Positions 32,151 through 42,899 of a stretch of 64,000 bases of DNA are shown here, piece by piece. The stretch spans positions 1,922,001-1,986,000 of the forward strand of contig NW_024465746.1 in NCBI RefSeq assembly GCF_017591425.1. Reading direction: 5' to 3'. The translations under genes and the position numbers were made by a program. The notes beneath the pieces were generated by a model. That model worked only from the letters and a program-made list of their open reading frames with translations, made no database searches and was not told where the DNA came from. Position 1 is the first letter of the stretch, and each line of letters starts with the position of its first letter. Source of the DNA: Ochotona curzoniae. Its lineage: Eukaryota > Chordata > Mammalia > Lagomorpha > Ochotonidae.

Positions 32151-32470
32151 GGGCCCAGCATGGTAGCCTAGTGGCTAAAGTCCTCGCCTTGCACGCACCA
32201 GAGTCGCATATAGGCACTGGTTCATGTCCTGGCAGCCCTGCTTCCCATCCAGCTCCCTGCTTGTGGCCTGGGAAAGCAGTCGAGGTGGGGCCAAAGCCTT
32301 GGGACCCTGCACCCACGTGGGAGACCCTGAAGAAGCTCCTGGCCCCTGGCTTCAGACTGGCTCAGATCTGACCATTGCAAGCCACTTGGAGAGTGAATCA
32401 GTGAATAGAAGATCTTTCTCTCTGTCTATCCTACTCTCCCCTCTCTGTATATCTAACTAAAAAAAAAAAA
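32151..32470 (+). repeat. CSINE copy, full length, intron 1
   Basis: It runs from GGGCCCAGCATGGTAGCC to GTATATCTAACTAAAAAAAAAAA. It faces the minus copy at 31259-31590 with a 560-base gap. Confidence 0.88.
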
Positions 32471-32673
32471 TTCCTTTTTCTCAGAGCTTTGATATACATT
32501 GTCTTCAGCTTTTTCTGCTCACAGGCCTGTATTAACCAGCACGTCACTAACAAGAACCACTCACCCTTATAAAAGGACATGGCAATGCAGAGAAGAAATT
32601 AAGATTGCTAAATCAAAGTCTCCTAAAATAAGCTTTCAAGAACAAATCCATTGGTTCCTTTTTATTTGTGGTT

Positions 32674-32962
32674 TCTTTTTTTTTAAGATTTATTTTTATT
32701 GGACAGTTAGATATACAGAAAGGAGGAGAGACAGAGAGGAAGATCTTCTGTCTGCTGATTCACTCCCCAAGTGGCCATAACTGCTGGGGTTGAGCCAATC
32801 CAAATCCAGGAGCCTGGAGTCTCTTCAGGGTCTCCCATGTGGGTGCAGGGTCCCAAAGCTTTGGGCCATCCTCTACTGATTTCCCAGGCCACCAGCAGGG
32901 TGCTGGATGGGAAGAAGGGCCACTGGGATCCAGTGGTTCCTAACCTTGCACGCACTGAATCA
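32674..32962 (-). repeat. CSINE copy lacking its extreme head, intron 1
   Basis: It runs from TTTTTTTTAAGATTTATTTTTATTGG to CCACTGGGATCCAGTGGTTCCTAACCTTGCACG. The CATATGGG core is lost in a small deletion, and the terminal GGGCCC block is not present. Confidence 0.78.
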
Positions 32963-32964
32963 TA

Positions 32965-33610
32965 AACCCACTCCAGCAGTCAACAGCCTGTGTAACTAGT
33001 TTGCAGATTAAACAGTCAATATTCTATAATGTTCTTAATAAGTGCCAGGGTAAATGCATCAGAAGTATATTTTCTGCACTTTTATGGTTTTAAAAATATA
33101 ATTTGCAGCTTGAAAGTTTCACGTCTAAAGCTCTACCAGGGAGTCCTGACACTAGCTTATGGACACCATGTACACTGCATGCCAACAGCATGACTCTGCT
33201 AGAGGGATTGTTATATTTTACGAGCAGTGTATGCACTCATAGCTCATTCCTGCTCTTCAAATAAAGCAGAAAGCGACTGTCCCAGATCTGTAAAATAAGA
33301 GAGCCTTGATCACACCCTGAAGAACACGTGAAGAGACCGCCATCAAAGCACCAGCTCAGGTTTCCAACTGCAGGGAGTACAAAGAGCAGCTGTGAAAAGT
33401 TTCTGCAGGTGCAGAACCTGCGAGGCAGCTCACATGCAGAAGCAGAGCCAACTGCCAGCACGGGAAGCTTCAACACATTAAGGAGGTGTCTTCCAAGCTC
33501 TACAAGAAAATGAGCTCAGTAAGCACTAGAGTGTGTAAGCAAAACAGAGCCACTGTGACTCACAAACTCAAGCATGCTCCCCAAACACCTTCCCCAGAAT
33601 CCTCACAAAA
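32965..33610. other. Intron 1 interval, nothing recognised
   Basis: This is AT-rich sequence up to the 31-bp array. No repeat family or gene signal is supportable. Confidence 0.4.
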
Positions 33611-33783
33611 GTAAGGCAGGAGAGCACACTTAAACCCACGTGCAAGGCAGGAGAGCACACTTAAACCCACGTGCAAGGCAGGAGAGCACACTTAAACCCA
33701 CGTGCAAGGCAGGAGAGCACACTTAAACCCACGTGCAAGGCAGGAGAGCACACTTCAGGAACCGTGTGCAAGGCAGGAGAGTA
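33611..33783. repeat. 31-bp minisatellite with CACGTG at unit joins, intron 1
   Basis: The unit GCAAGGCAGGAGAGCACACT-TAAACCCACGT repeats about five and a half times. The first four joins are exact and each creates CACGTG. The fifth unit ends in AGGAACCGTGT, and the last is cut short. Near-identity of the units points to recent expansion. Confidence 0.93.
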
Positions 33784-34154
33784 CTCTACAGCTGGACAGT
33801 TGGAGGAGAGCTCAGAGGAACAGTGAGGCCAGCACACCTGTGACCACGTGGCACGGACTCTCAAGCTGTGTAAAGGAGTAGCTGGAGCTTTGGGGACAAA
33901 TTTGTTCATAAAAACAAAGCAAATGAAAATACAGGACAATTATCAACACCCACTGAAAACAAAATGTTGATTTAATATGAACCATATGACAGGATTGGGG
34001 GGGCACCCAAGTCAGGGAATTACAAGGACCCATCCTATCCAGTTATTCCACAACATCAAAAACTGGAATCTCAAAAAACTGCAGTTTAAACATACTGTTG
34101 AAAAATGACTAAATAAATGGCTACAGGAAAACAACAGCAGCAAGAGCTGGGGGT

Positions 34155-34505
34155 GGGCATGGGGGTTTGTGCTGCACCAGGTTAAGCTGCTGCCTGGCAT
34201 GTCAACATACCATGGGCGAGCCTGGGTTGGAGGTCCCTGCTGGTTCAAATTTGGGAGGCAGCAGGTGCCGGCTAGAGCAAGGTGGGAGACACAGAGTGAG
34301 GCTCCTTGCTTTAGCACCAACTGCTGTGGGCACAAGGTGCGAGACACAGAGTGAGGCTCCTTGTTTAGCACCAACTGCTGTGGGCACAAGGTGCGAGACA
34401 CAGGGTGAGGCTCCTTGTTTAGCACCAACTGCTGTGGGCATTTGGGGAGTGAACCCTGGAGGGGAGAGCTGTCTCTGCCTTACAAATAAAGTTAAAATTA
34501 AACAA
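34155..34505 (+). repeat. CSINE-related copy carrying a 54-bp tandem array, intron 1
   Basis: The head GCACCAGGTTAAGCTGCTGCCTGG and GGTTCAAATTTGGGAGGC are tRNA-like, and the 3' end TTTGGGGAGTGAACC to ACAAATAAAGTTAAAATTAAAC is family-like. The middle was replaced or amplified as three 54-base units. Confidence 0.65.
34281..34440. repeat. 54-bp tandem repeat, three units
   Basis: Units start GGTG(G/C)GAGACACAGAG at 34281, 34336 and 34390 and end CTGCTGTGGGCA. Unit 1 has one extra base. Units 2 and 3 differ by one or two bases. As 54 is a multiple of three, the array gives an open 18-residue repeat, which is a by-product. Confidence 0.88.
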
Positions 34506-34616
34506 AACAAAACAAAAACAAAAACATGGGACTTAGAGAAAAAACTGGTTAAAGATCCAGTTTAAAGAAGAGTGAAATAAAAATATTTCTTCTTTTACTT
34601 ACGTGTATCATTTTTT

Positions 34617-34950
34617 AAAAAGATTTATTTATTTATTTATTTTTATTGGAAAGGTGGATATACAGAGAAGAGCAGAGACAGAGAGGAAGATCTCCCGTCC
34701 GATGGTTCACTCCCCGACTGACCACAACGGCCAGTGCTGCACCAATCCCAAGCCAGGAGCCAGGAGCTCTTCCAGATCTCCCACATGGGTGTAGGGTCCC
34801 AAGGCTTTGGCCCCACCTCGACTGCTTTCCCAGGCCACAAGAAAGGAGCTGGATGGGAAGTAGGGCCACAGGGATTAGAACCAGTGACCATATGGGATCC
34901 TGGTACGTGCAAGGCGAGGACTTTAACCACTACACTATCGCACCAGGCCC
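34617..34950 (-). repeat. CSINE copy, full length, intron 1
   Basis: It runs from AAAAAGATTTATTTATTTATTTATTTTTATTGG to CACCAGGCCC. It is flanked by imperfect GTATCATTT / GCATCATTT. Confidence 0.88.
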
Positions 34951-34954
34951 AATG

Positions 34955-35914
34955 TGCATCATTTCTTGAAATGGCCTGTAAGTTGTTGTAATACTAATAA
35001 TGTGATATAATAAGAAATATATATTTGGTTTTCATCTCTAGCCCCTGGTACACAGCTCCTAAAATCCTGGAATTTCCTGAAGTGACAGGATGGGAGGAGC
35101 AGCTTTCATTATTCATAAGGTACCCCTTTCAACTAAAAGCTTACGAATGCCAAGGACATGACTTAGAGCAAGGGAGCTGGAAGCCATCTTGTGAGCGGGG
35201 CTAGAGACTGGGGTCAGTGCCCAGCGGCTATTTGTATAATCTGCCATGCCTGTGGGGTGAACTCCCAAATGGAAGGTGCTCACAGAGCTTCTGGGAGGGG
35301 GTGAGCAAGAATGTGCCCACCTGCTGGAGTGACAGCACAGGCAAAGCCCACCAGGACAGCAGCTGCATCCCCAGCACATGCCTACACCTCACACCACTTG
35401 CCCTTCAGCTGCCCGCCCATTCGTGTCCTGTAAAAGGTCCTGTGTAATAATAGCAGGCAAGCTGTTCCCCTGGTTCTGGAGCTATAGGATCCAAAGACAG
35501 GGCTCTGAGAGCCTCCAGCCTGCAGCAGGCTGACAGAGACGTCTGGGATCTGTTACCTCAACTGCCCTCTGCCTGGGGAGTGTGAGCTGCTGACTCCAGG
35601 GAGGAGCGGACAGCTGTCACAAAAACTGAATTATCCAGCAATTGGGTAAGTGATTGCAAAGGGGAAATCCCCACATAAGCCTGGGTGTCAGAATTAGGGA
35701 GGAAAAAAGGAGGATTTCCTCCCTTTAGATAAAACAAAAATGTATATTAAGGTGCATGAATCTGACATAGTAGATAGCCTGTTAAGTGTGCAAAACATAA
35801 TTATATCTCAGGATTCTTCTTCTTCAGGGATGAACTAAGATGACATCTTGAACGTGGGATCACTGCTATAGCACAGTAGTTTAAGTCATCTCCTGCAGTG
35901 CCGGCCTCCCACGT
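34955..35914. other. Intron 1 interval, nothing recognised with confidence
   Basis: This is mixed-composition sequence (about 950 bases) without a SINE. It may be an old LINE or DNA-transposon remnant, but I cannot name one. Confidence 0.35.
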
Positions 35915-36360
35915 GAGCAATGGTTAGAGTCCCCAGTTCATCTGCTTCCAGTACAGCGCCAAGAAAAGACAGAAGACAGAACAAGTCAATCAACCACCTC
36001 GGCTCTATGTTGGCAGTGAAAAACTGGCCAAACGGAGACTCTATGATGGACTATGTCAATCAGTGGATTCTTCAACAATCTCATCGTACTTGGAGTGGCA
36101 AGACTGACAGCAATTCATAACAGCTGAACTATCAAAACCACTTGAGCAAGACCCTCAGAGCATGCCCCACATCCGGGACCTGGGGTGGGTGGGAGACTGG
36201 GTAGTGATTCTCCCTCAATATCCTCCTTTACCTCAGATACATAAAGGAAACAATATGGAAATAATAGTCTTACCCACTTTCCTGTAGCCCTTGAACCTTT
36301 TTACCCTAATTAACTATGTAAAGATTGCCAAAAATATAATTAAAAAATGGAAAAAGTTAA
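35915..36360 (+). mobile_element. Possible LINE-1 3' UTR end, plus strand
   Basis: After a SINE-like head piece (35880-35935), the sequence runs to a G-rich segment (GGGACCTGGGGTGGGTGGGAG). It then runs through an AT-rich end (AATTAACTATGTAAAGATTGCC) into AAAAATATAATTAAAAAATGG. A G-rich tract before an A-rich end is usual for L1 3' UTRs. The family call is inference only. Confidence 0.35.
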
Positions 36361-36366
36361 AAAAAT

Positions 36367-36730
36367 GAACAAATTTTTTTTTTGTTAAAATGCTAAACTT
36401 TGTTGAAAAGTTCAGAATGTTATTTGCTGTTTTTCAACTTTTTCTTACCCTGGGAGTGGCATAACGAAATGGACTTAATTAAGGCTTTTCTTTAGATTTA
36501 TAGTTGCAATTTTTCTTCCCATAATTTCCCTCAGCAAAAAGTCAAGTTACTGATTCATACTTCTATTTTAAAAGGAAGCACTAAAAATTGCTAACATGTT
36601 AAACATATTATCTCAAGTGTTGAGTTTTCCCCAAAGTTTTCTTCCTACCTCCTCCCATTCCCCCAATCCCTTAGTTCTTAGCCTATAATTCCTCATCCAG
36701 GTGTTACTTATAAAGGCCCCCACATACAGG
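36367..36730 (-). mobile_element. Possible LINE-1 3' UTR end, minus strand
   Basis: It starts with a T-run, and its minus strand carries an AG-rich polypurine stretch (complement of 36639-36672, CTTCCTACCTCCTCCCATTC) before the A-run. This mirrors L1 3' UTR design and resembles the layout at 56498. No ORF2 sequence is attached, so the call is weak. Confidence 0.35.
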
Positions 36731-36758
36731 GAAGCTTAAGATACAAGAGCCAGTCAGA

Positions 36759-36960
36759 CAAGATCTATTTATTGTTACTGAAAATGCAGATACACAGAGA
36801 GAAGGGGACAGAGAAAGATCCATCTGCTGCTTTACTCCACAAGTGGCTGTGTGGCCTGAGCCAAGTCCTTGGATCTCTGCCTGCTTGGCCCATGTGGGCG
36901 GTCATAGGCACATGGCACACCGTGTTCCCGGGGGAACCAATGACAAAGGTTTAGGCTAAC
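36759..36960 (-). repeat. CSINE fragment, diverged, intron 1
   Basis: The reversed 3' half (AGATCTATTTATTG, CAGATACACAGAGAGAAGG, CTGCTTTACTCCACAAGTGG) is clear. The 5' half is garbled. Confidence 0.6.
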
Positions 36961-36989
36961 CGAGACCTTCACTGGTCATACAGGTGAGA

Positions 36990-37330
36990 GCGGTGGGCTG
37001 CACCACAGTCTGTTCTCTGCCCTTGGATGAGCGGAGCCTGGACTTCCTTGATAAGTGACTCTGACAAGTCAGGGATGGTTTGTGTTACCTGCCAGCCTAC
37101 CTGGTAAACATGACCCACGGCCTACTTGCCAGCCATGAGTGTAGTACGTGACCCATGACATGATTACAGGGTCTAGAGAGAGAGAGAGAGAGCCATTGCT
37201 GGGTGGGAGGACTGTCGGGAGATGCCCTTCTGCCTTCCCCCTTTCCATTACAATAAACGGACACGCACCTTCAGGCTGTCTCTGGTGGCTCCTGCTGCTC
37301 AAGAACTACACCACCTCACTCCCTCAGTGA
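36990..37330 (+). mobile_element. LTR-like 3' end with AATAAA (37252)
   Basis: A CT-rich segment, AATAAA at 37252-37257, GACACGCACC and then CAGGCTGTCTCTGG form an R/U5-like arrangement of an endogenous-retrovirus or MaLR LTR. A very similar order occurs at 40098. The LTR ends are not defined and no retroviral gene is seen. Confidence 0.35.
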
Positions 37331-37364
37331 TTTCTGGGGCCTGCTGGACCCCCTGAAAGTCACT

Positions 37365-37552
37365 AGCTTTTTCTGGGTCTCCCACATGAGTGTAGGGTCC
37401 CAAAGCTTTGGGTCATTCTTGACTGCTTTCCCGCCACAAGTAGGGATCTGGATGGGAAGTGGAGCAGCTGGGATACGAACCAGCACCTATATGGGATCCG
37501 GGCATCATGCAAGGCAAGGATTTAGCCACTAGGTTATTGTGCCAGGCTCCCC
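37365..37552 (-). repeat. CSINE 5' half, intron 1
   Basis: It spans CTGGGTCTCCCACATGAG to TATTGTGCCAGGCTCCC. The 3' half and tail are absent at its left, where LTR-like sequence joins. Confidence 0.8.
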
Positions 37553-37559
37553 CCCCCAA

Positions 37560-38560
37560 AACATTTCATTTTTAAATAATAGCAATGGGCTGCAATTTTA
37601 TTCTCTACCTCTTACAACACTTCACTCACTCTGTAGCCCTTTTTAATAACTTTAACATTCATTTGACCATGCACTGCTATGCTTCATCACATCACGGTGT
37701 CCTCTGAAAGCAACTCCAAATGAGTTCTTGCATTTATTTACTTTAAGAGCTATCTGCATAACCTTTAATACAAAACCATCATATTTAAGTAAGTGTGTAA
37801 GTTTTCAAGGTGATCAGCGTGAAGAATTTCACTCAAATGTAAAGAAACAGGCCCAATATCTGTTATAGCGTGTTCAGCAAATCAATGCCCATCATCGCTG
37901 TTTAGAACATGCACACATTTGCACCCAAGTCTGCTTCTGCTTGTATGTGTGTAAAACACACACAAGGACATACTAAGCTGTCGCTCCTTCTGAGGTAACA
38001 GCGCTCAGATGGCTGAGGTGGCATGCTTCTCAGCTCAGGGGCAGAAACTCTGGTTGTCTGCATTTCACCCGGCGCCCAGCCCTCTGTGGGACACGGGGAG
38101 GCAAGTGCATGGAGTGCATCCGACACACCCAGGTCCAAGCTCGGTGTGCTCCTCCTGAGCCCTTAACATCGAGCCTCTGCCTGTACACACAGCCTGAGTC
38201 AAAGGCACCTGGGGAAATGTGTCCTCCTGCCAAACTCGGACTGTCACTGCTTCTTCCTTCGTCTTCCATTTGAAAAGATCTTCAAAAATCTTGATACATT
38301 TTCATCCTTAAACCAAGAAGGCAACAAGAAACCTGGAGACAAGTAATGACACCAGACAAGGAAACTTACAAAAAATTACTTTAAAATGAGTAAAGCACAA
38401 GAACACACAGCACATACAAAATACATTTTTAAATGAAACAACTCTAAATGAAAGATGCCTTTTTCACCAGCAATTTTCCACGTATGAAAAGCTTGATCTT
38501 CAACACTAAAGAGGGTACGAAGGAAAAAGAGACCGTCTCTTACGCCCTGGTACAAGGGCA
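37560..38560. other. Intron 1 interval, nothing recognised
   Basis: About 1 kb of unique-looking AT-rich sequence without SINE matches. Confidence 0.4.
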
Positions 38561-38569
38561 AATGCACGC

Positions 38570-38780
38570 ATGCAGAAAGTCAACTGAGCTCCCAAAAATG
38601 AATGTTCTCACTTAGCACTTCCACTACTGGGACCTCATCCTTCCAGACACACAGAAGTGAGCAAAGTGGACAGGGAGACGTGGTGCAGCACCATTTAAAC
38701 AGTCAAAATGCTTCACTATGTTACATCCTTAAATAAAACACCCAGAATCCTTTAAAAACAAAGCAAATAATAAAGAGGAA
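38570..38780 (+). mobile_element. Possible old LINE-1 3' fragment
   Basis: CACTTAGCACTTCCACTACTGGGACC and GCAGCACCATTTAAACAGTCAAAATG resemble the ORF2 3' segment of old L1s (the 'CCACTACTGGGTAT' and 'ACAGTCAAAA' blocks). Many substitutions make it uncertain. Confidence 0.35.
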
Positions 38781-38979
38781 AGAGTAACAAAATCAAAGAG
38801 ATCCACACTGAGACACCGTGAACAACTCAGGGACAAAGCATCTTGACAAGAGCCTGCAAGAAGCCACTCCTCACTCGCATCAACAGAAACAGAGACCTAC
38901 CCGCCACCAGGGGGGCGGCAAGGGCAAAGGACTAAAAGAAACCAAGAATGCCTTGTCTGGGAGGCTTCCTTCAAAATGA

Positions 38980-39276
38980 TTTTTTAAAAATATTTTATCT
39001 ATTTTTATTGGAAAGGCAGATTACAGAGAGATGGAGAGACACTGGTTCAGTCCCCAAACGGCCACAGCTGAGCCAGTCATGGGCCAGGAGTGTCTTCTGG
39101 GTCTCCCACACAGGCACAGGGTCCCAAGGCTTTGGGATGTCCTCCACTTTTTTCCCAGGACATAAGCAGGGAGCTGGATGGGAAATAGAGCAGCCAGGAC
39201 ATGAACCAGTACACCGATACGGAATCCTGGGCTTGCAAGGGGAGGATTAGCCAACAGAGCCATCGTGGCAGGACCC
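38980..39276 (-). repeat. CSINE copy, intron 1
   Basis: It runs from AAAAATATTTTATCTATTTTTATTGG to CCATCGTGGCAGGACCC. It lacks about 20 bases in the 3' part (GAGAGATGGAGAGACACTGG). Confidence 0.82.
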
Positions 39277-39446
39277 TTTCAAAAAATTATTTAAAGGCAT
39301 TCACAGATCAACAGGAAGTAGACGTATCTCAAGAAATACTAAAAACAAGGCTGGGTGTAGAAAAATAAAGGGAAATTAAAGGATACTACACAGTAATTCA
39401 GAAAAGAATACAAAAGACATTGTAAATATTTTTTTCTCCTTAGGAT

Positions 39447-39760
39447 TTTTTTAAAAATATAAATTAATTATCTGACAGGCTGAATGACAGATACAGCAGA
39501 GAAAGAACAGAGATGGGGAGATTTTCCACTGCTGGTTCACTGCTCCAAATGGATACAACAACCAGAGCTGGGCAGGAAAATAGCCCCTCGTTGGGACCTC
39601 CGTCAGGGTCTCCCTCACGGAGAGCAGAAACTGAAGCACAGGAGCCATCAACCGCTGCCTTCCCAGGTGCAGTAACAGGAAGTGGACGGCAGGTGTGGGG
39701 TGGCCAGGACTTGAACCATAAGTTAAAATGCCAACTGTTGGACAAGCCAGTGCCCAGATG
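39447..39760 (-). repeat. CSINE-related copy, old, intron 1
   Basis: TAAATTAATTATCTGACAGGCTGAATGAC and CTGGTTCACTGCTCCAAATGG are followed by diverged body blocks and GGACTTGAACCATAAGTTAAAATGCC near the head. Confidence 0.55.
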
Positions 39761-39779
39761 GGTCTCTGCCTACCTGGCC

Positions 39780-40135
39780 TATACAAAGGGCAACAGGTAC
39801 GCAGCAGACCGTGTCACAGGACTGCATCCTGAGTGGGGCCTTGACACATGCCTGGAGGCCACCTTACGCAGGTGGCAGGAGGCTGGGCTTCCCCACACCA
39901 CCCCAAGGCACCGCCCTCCCCCACTTACCTTTTCTAGTAACCCGTTTTGTCAAAAATAATTTCAAGATGTGTGCCGCCCAGAGGAATATGTGACCTTGAC
40001 TGGGTTTGTAAAGCATGGCATGTGCTTACACCCTACACAACTGCCGCTCCTACCCTGAGGCTTACTTGCCTGGCCTGACCCCATGGGCTTGATTGCCAAT
40101 AAAGAGACACATCCATCAACCTGTCTCTGACACTT
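39780..40135 (+). mobile_element. LTR-like 3' end with AATAAA (40098)
   Basis: CCTGACCCCATGGGCTTGATTGCC leads to AATAAA (40098-40103), GAGACACATCC and AACCTGTCTCTGAC, in the same order as at 37252. This fits an R/U5 segment of a solo LTR. The upstream edge is uncertain. Confidence 0.4.
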
Positions 40136-40339
40136 CCCTACAAAAAAACACCATCACTGCACTCCATTACCTGTGTGGATGGTCTGCTGGCCAAAACCCC
40201 GGCATAACTGTACTTCCAGGGCAACCATTAAGAAAATAACGCAACATACCAAACGAAACATCAGGGAATTGAAACGTCACACCAGAAAATATCTAACATA
40301 AATGAAGCCATTGAGGGACCAGAAAAATAAACCTTCCGG

Positions 40340-40575
40340 AGTGAATGTTTAGCATAGTGGTTAACACCCTCATCCCACATACAAGTCCAGCTCTGGCTCC
40401 TGATCCCAGCTCCTGCCAGTGCAGTCCCTGGCTGGCAGTGGGAACAGCTCAGGTACCTGGGTTCCTACCATCCTTGTGAGCTACCTTGACTGCATTCCAG
40501 CCCAAACCAGCCCAGCCCAGTCTGTGTCTATTCACTTCTTCCTCTCTACCTGCCTCTCAGATAATTTTTTAAAAG
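40340..40575 (+). repeat. tRNA-derived SINE, older subfamily, intron 1
   Basis: The head GAGTGAATGTTTAGCATAGTGGTTAAC is followed by CAGCTCCTGCCAG blocks, a short CCAG repeat and a CT-rich end before CAGATAATTTTTTAAAAGG. Confidence 0.5.
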
Positions 40576-40592
40576 GTGATAGATAAAAATAT

Positions 40593-40935
40593 GGGCCTGG
40601 AACAGTAGCCTAGGGGCTAAATTCCTTGACTTGTGCCAGGATCCCATAGGGGTGCCGGTTCATATCCTGGCCACCCCACTTCCCATCCAGCTGACTGTGG
40701 CCTGGGAAAGCAGTCCCAAAGCCTTGGGACTCTGCACCTGTGTGGGAGACCTGGAAGAGGCTCCTGGCTTCAGATGAGCTCAGCTCTGGCCTTTGTAGCC
40801 TCTTGGGAAGTGAACCAGCAGATAGAAGATCTCTCTCTCTCTCTCTCTTTCCCTCCTTCCATAAATCTGACTTTCCAATAAAAATAAATAAAATCTTTAC
40901 AAAAACAAAACAAAACAAAAACAAATAAAAAACAC
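40593..40935 (+). repeat. CSINE copy, intron 1
   Basis: It runs from GGGCCTGGAACAGTAGCC to AAAATAAATAAAATCTTTAC, with an (AAAAC)n tail to 40935. A (CT)9 run lies at 40830-40848. Confidence 0.87.
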
Positions 40936-41068
40936 TAAGACCCTGCACCCACGTGGTGAATCCACAAGAAGGTCCTGGCTCCTGGCTTCAGATCAGCTCA
41001 GTTCCAGCCACCGTGAATCAGTGGATGGAAGATCTTTCTGGCTTTACTTTCTGCAAAATTGCCTTTCC
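40936..41068 (+). repeat. CSINE 3' half, target of the 41069 insertion
   Basis: It starts in mid-element (AGACCCTGCACCCACGTGG) and carries the 3' half. Its end AAATTGCCTTTCC is duplicated by the next insertion, and the rest of its tail reappears at 41401-41430. Confidence 0.75.
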
Positions 41069-41400
41069 TGGGCCCGGCGCGGTGGCGCAAGTGGTTAAGT
41101 CCTCGCCTAGCACGCCCGGGATCCCATATGGGCGCCGGTTCTAATCCCGGCAGCCCCGCTTCCCTTCCAGCTCCCTGCCTGTGGCCCGGGAAAGCAGTTG
41201 AGGACGGCCCAAAGCTTTGGGACCCTGCACCCGCGTGGGAGACCCGAAGAGGCTCCTGGCTTCGGATCGGCATAGTATCGGCCCGTTGCGCTCACTTGGG
41301 GAGTGAATCATCGGACGGAAGATCTTCCTCTCTGTCTCTCCTCTCTGTATATCCGCCTTTCCAATGAAAAAAAATAAAAATAAATCTTTAAAAAAAAAAA
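41069..41400 (+). repeat. Young CSINE subfamily copy with perfect target-site duplication
   Basis: The head GGGCCCGGCGCGGTGGCGC and CAAGTGGTTAAGTCC mark the young subfamily. The 13-base repeat AAATTGCCTTTCC flanks it at 41056-41068 and 41401-41413. The A and B boxes look intact and the tail is A-rich, so the insertion is recent. Confidence 0.94.
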
Positions 41401-41430
41401 AAATTGCCTTTCCAACAAAATTAATCTTCA

Positions 41431-41448
41431 CACACACACACACACACG
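41431..41448. repeat. (CA)n microsatellite
   Basis: Nine CA units lie after the tail of a SINE. Confidence 0.85.
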
Positions 41449-42083
41449 TGACAGAATTTCTCAATCACACTGAAATATGACAGAATTAAGAGAAACATTT
41501 CAAAAAGAACTGGTAACTTTCCTACACCTGCAAGAACTGATAAACCAACTGAACAGAAGCTCTCCAAGGAAACCCTGCTGAAGCGACACTGTAAACCAAC
41601 CAGCCCTGGCGCACACTTCCGGCACACTGCAGCCAACAGCAGGACACTTCCACACCACACACATGAACATTCTCCAGGACGGAGGTACGCGAGGCCACAA
41701 AGCAAGCCTCGCTAGCCTTAAAAGCATGAAGTTACACAAAACATGTTTTCTTATCACAATGAGATGAAATTGCAAAATGTGAAAAATAAACTTCAAAATG
41801 TAGAAATTAAGCAACACACTCCATACTCAACTTCTTCAAACAGAAAAAGCATCAGTGAAAACCCCCAGCTCACATGATCCCTACTGGCCAAACCCTGAAA
41901 GCTTTCCTACCAAGATCAGGGCAAGTCACAGAGGTCCACTGCTTCTCTTCACTTTGCACTGGTCAGTTAGGAAACAAATAAAAGGTATAATTTCTGGAAA
42001 AGAAGCAATAAAGCTATCTCTATTTCCAGGTGGCACAACTCAACGACTATTCTAGGAAACTATTCTAGTAAAAGAGCTCAACA

Positions 42084-42402
42084 GGGCCTGATGCGATGGC
42101 CTAGCAGCTAAAGTCCTCGCGTTGAACACCCCGGGATCCCATATGGGTGCCGATTCTAATCCTGGTAGCTCCACTTCCCATCCAGCTCCCTGCCTGTGGC
42201 CTGGGAAAGCAGTCGAGGACAGCCCAAAGCCTTGGGACCCTGCACTCGCGTGGGAGACTTGGAAGAAGTTCCTAGCTCCTGGCTTCAGACTGGCACAGCA
42301 TGTGCCATTGCACTCACTTTAGATGGAAGATCTTCCTCTCTGTCTTTCCTCCTCTTTGTATATCTGACTTTGTAATAAAAATAAATAAATCTTAAAAAAA
42401 AA
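42084..42402 (+). repeat. CSINE copy inserted in LINE-1
   Basis: It runs from GGGCCTGATGCGATGGCC to AATAAATAAATCTTAAAAAAAAAG. AGCTCAACA / AGTTCAACA flank it as a diverged target-site repeat. About 20 bases before TAGATGGAAG are deleted (42318). Confidence 0.88.
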
Positions 42403-42899
42403 GTTCAACAAACATACAGGAGGCAAGATGAAGGCAAGAAAAGAACTTGTGCATCAATCCCTTAACAATAAATATTGCAGAAATTAAACTAATAAATATT
42501 TTGAAATGCTATAGCATTCAAAAGAAAATAATCTGCTTGTTCAATTATGCAAAAGACTAGTATGCTGACAACACATTGCTGAGAGAAATCAAAGGCAACC
42601 TACATTAATGGAAAGACATTCCATGTTAATATACTGGAAGACTTTATATAAAAAGCCAGAAATATTCACCAAATGACTTACAGATTCAATTCAACTGCTA
42701 TTAACATTTCAATGACTTTTTTCAGAAACAGATTCTTACTTTTACAAAGAATTACAGTAGACCGTAAAAAAAAAAAAAAAAGGAAAAACAGAGAGCAAAG
42801 TTCAGAATACAGACTTCTTTCAAAATGTGCTACAACACTTCAGTCATTAAATCAGCATCTGTGGTATACACACACCAATGGATTAAAACTGAAAGTCTA

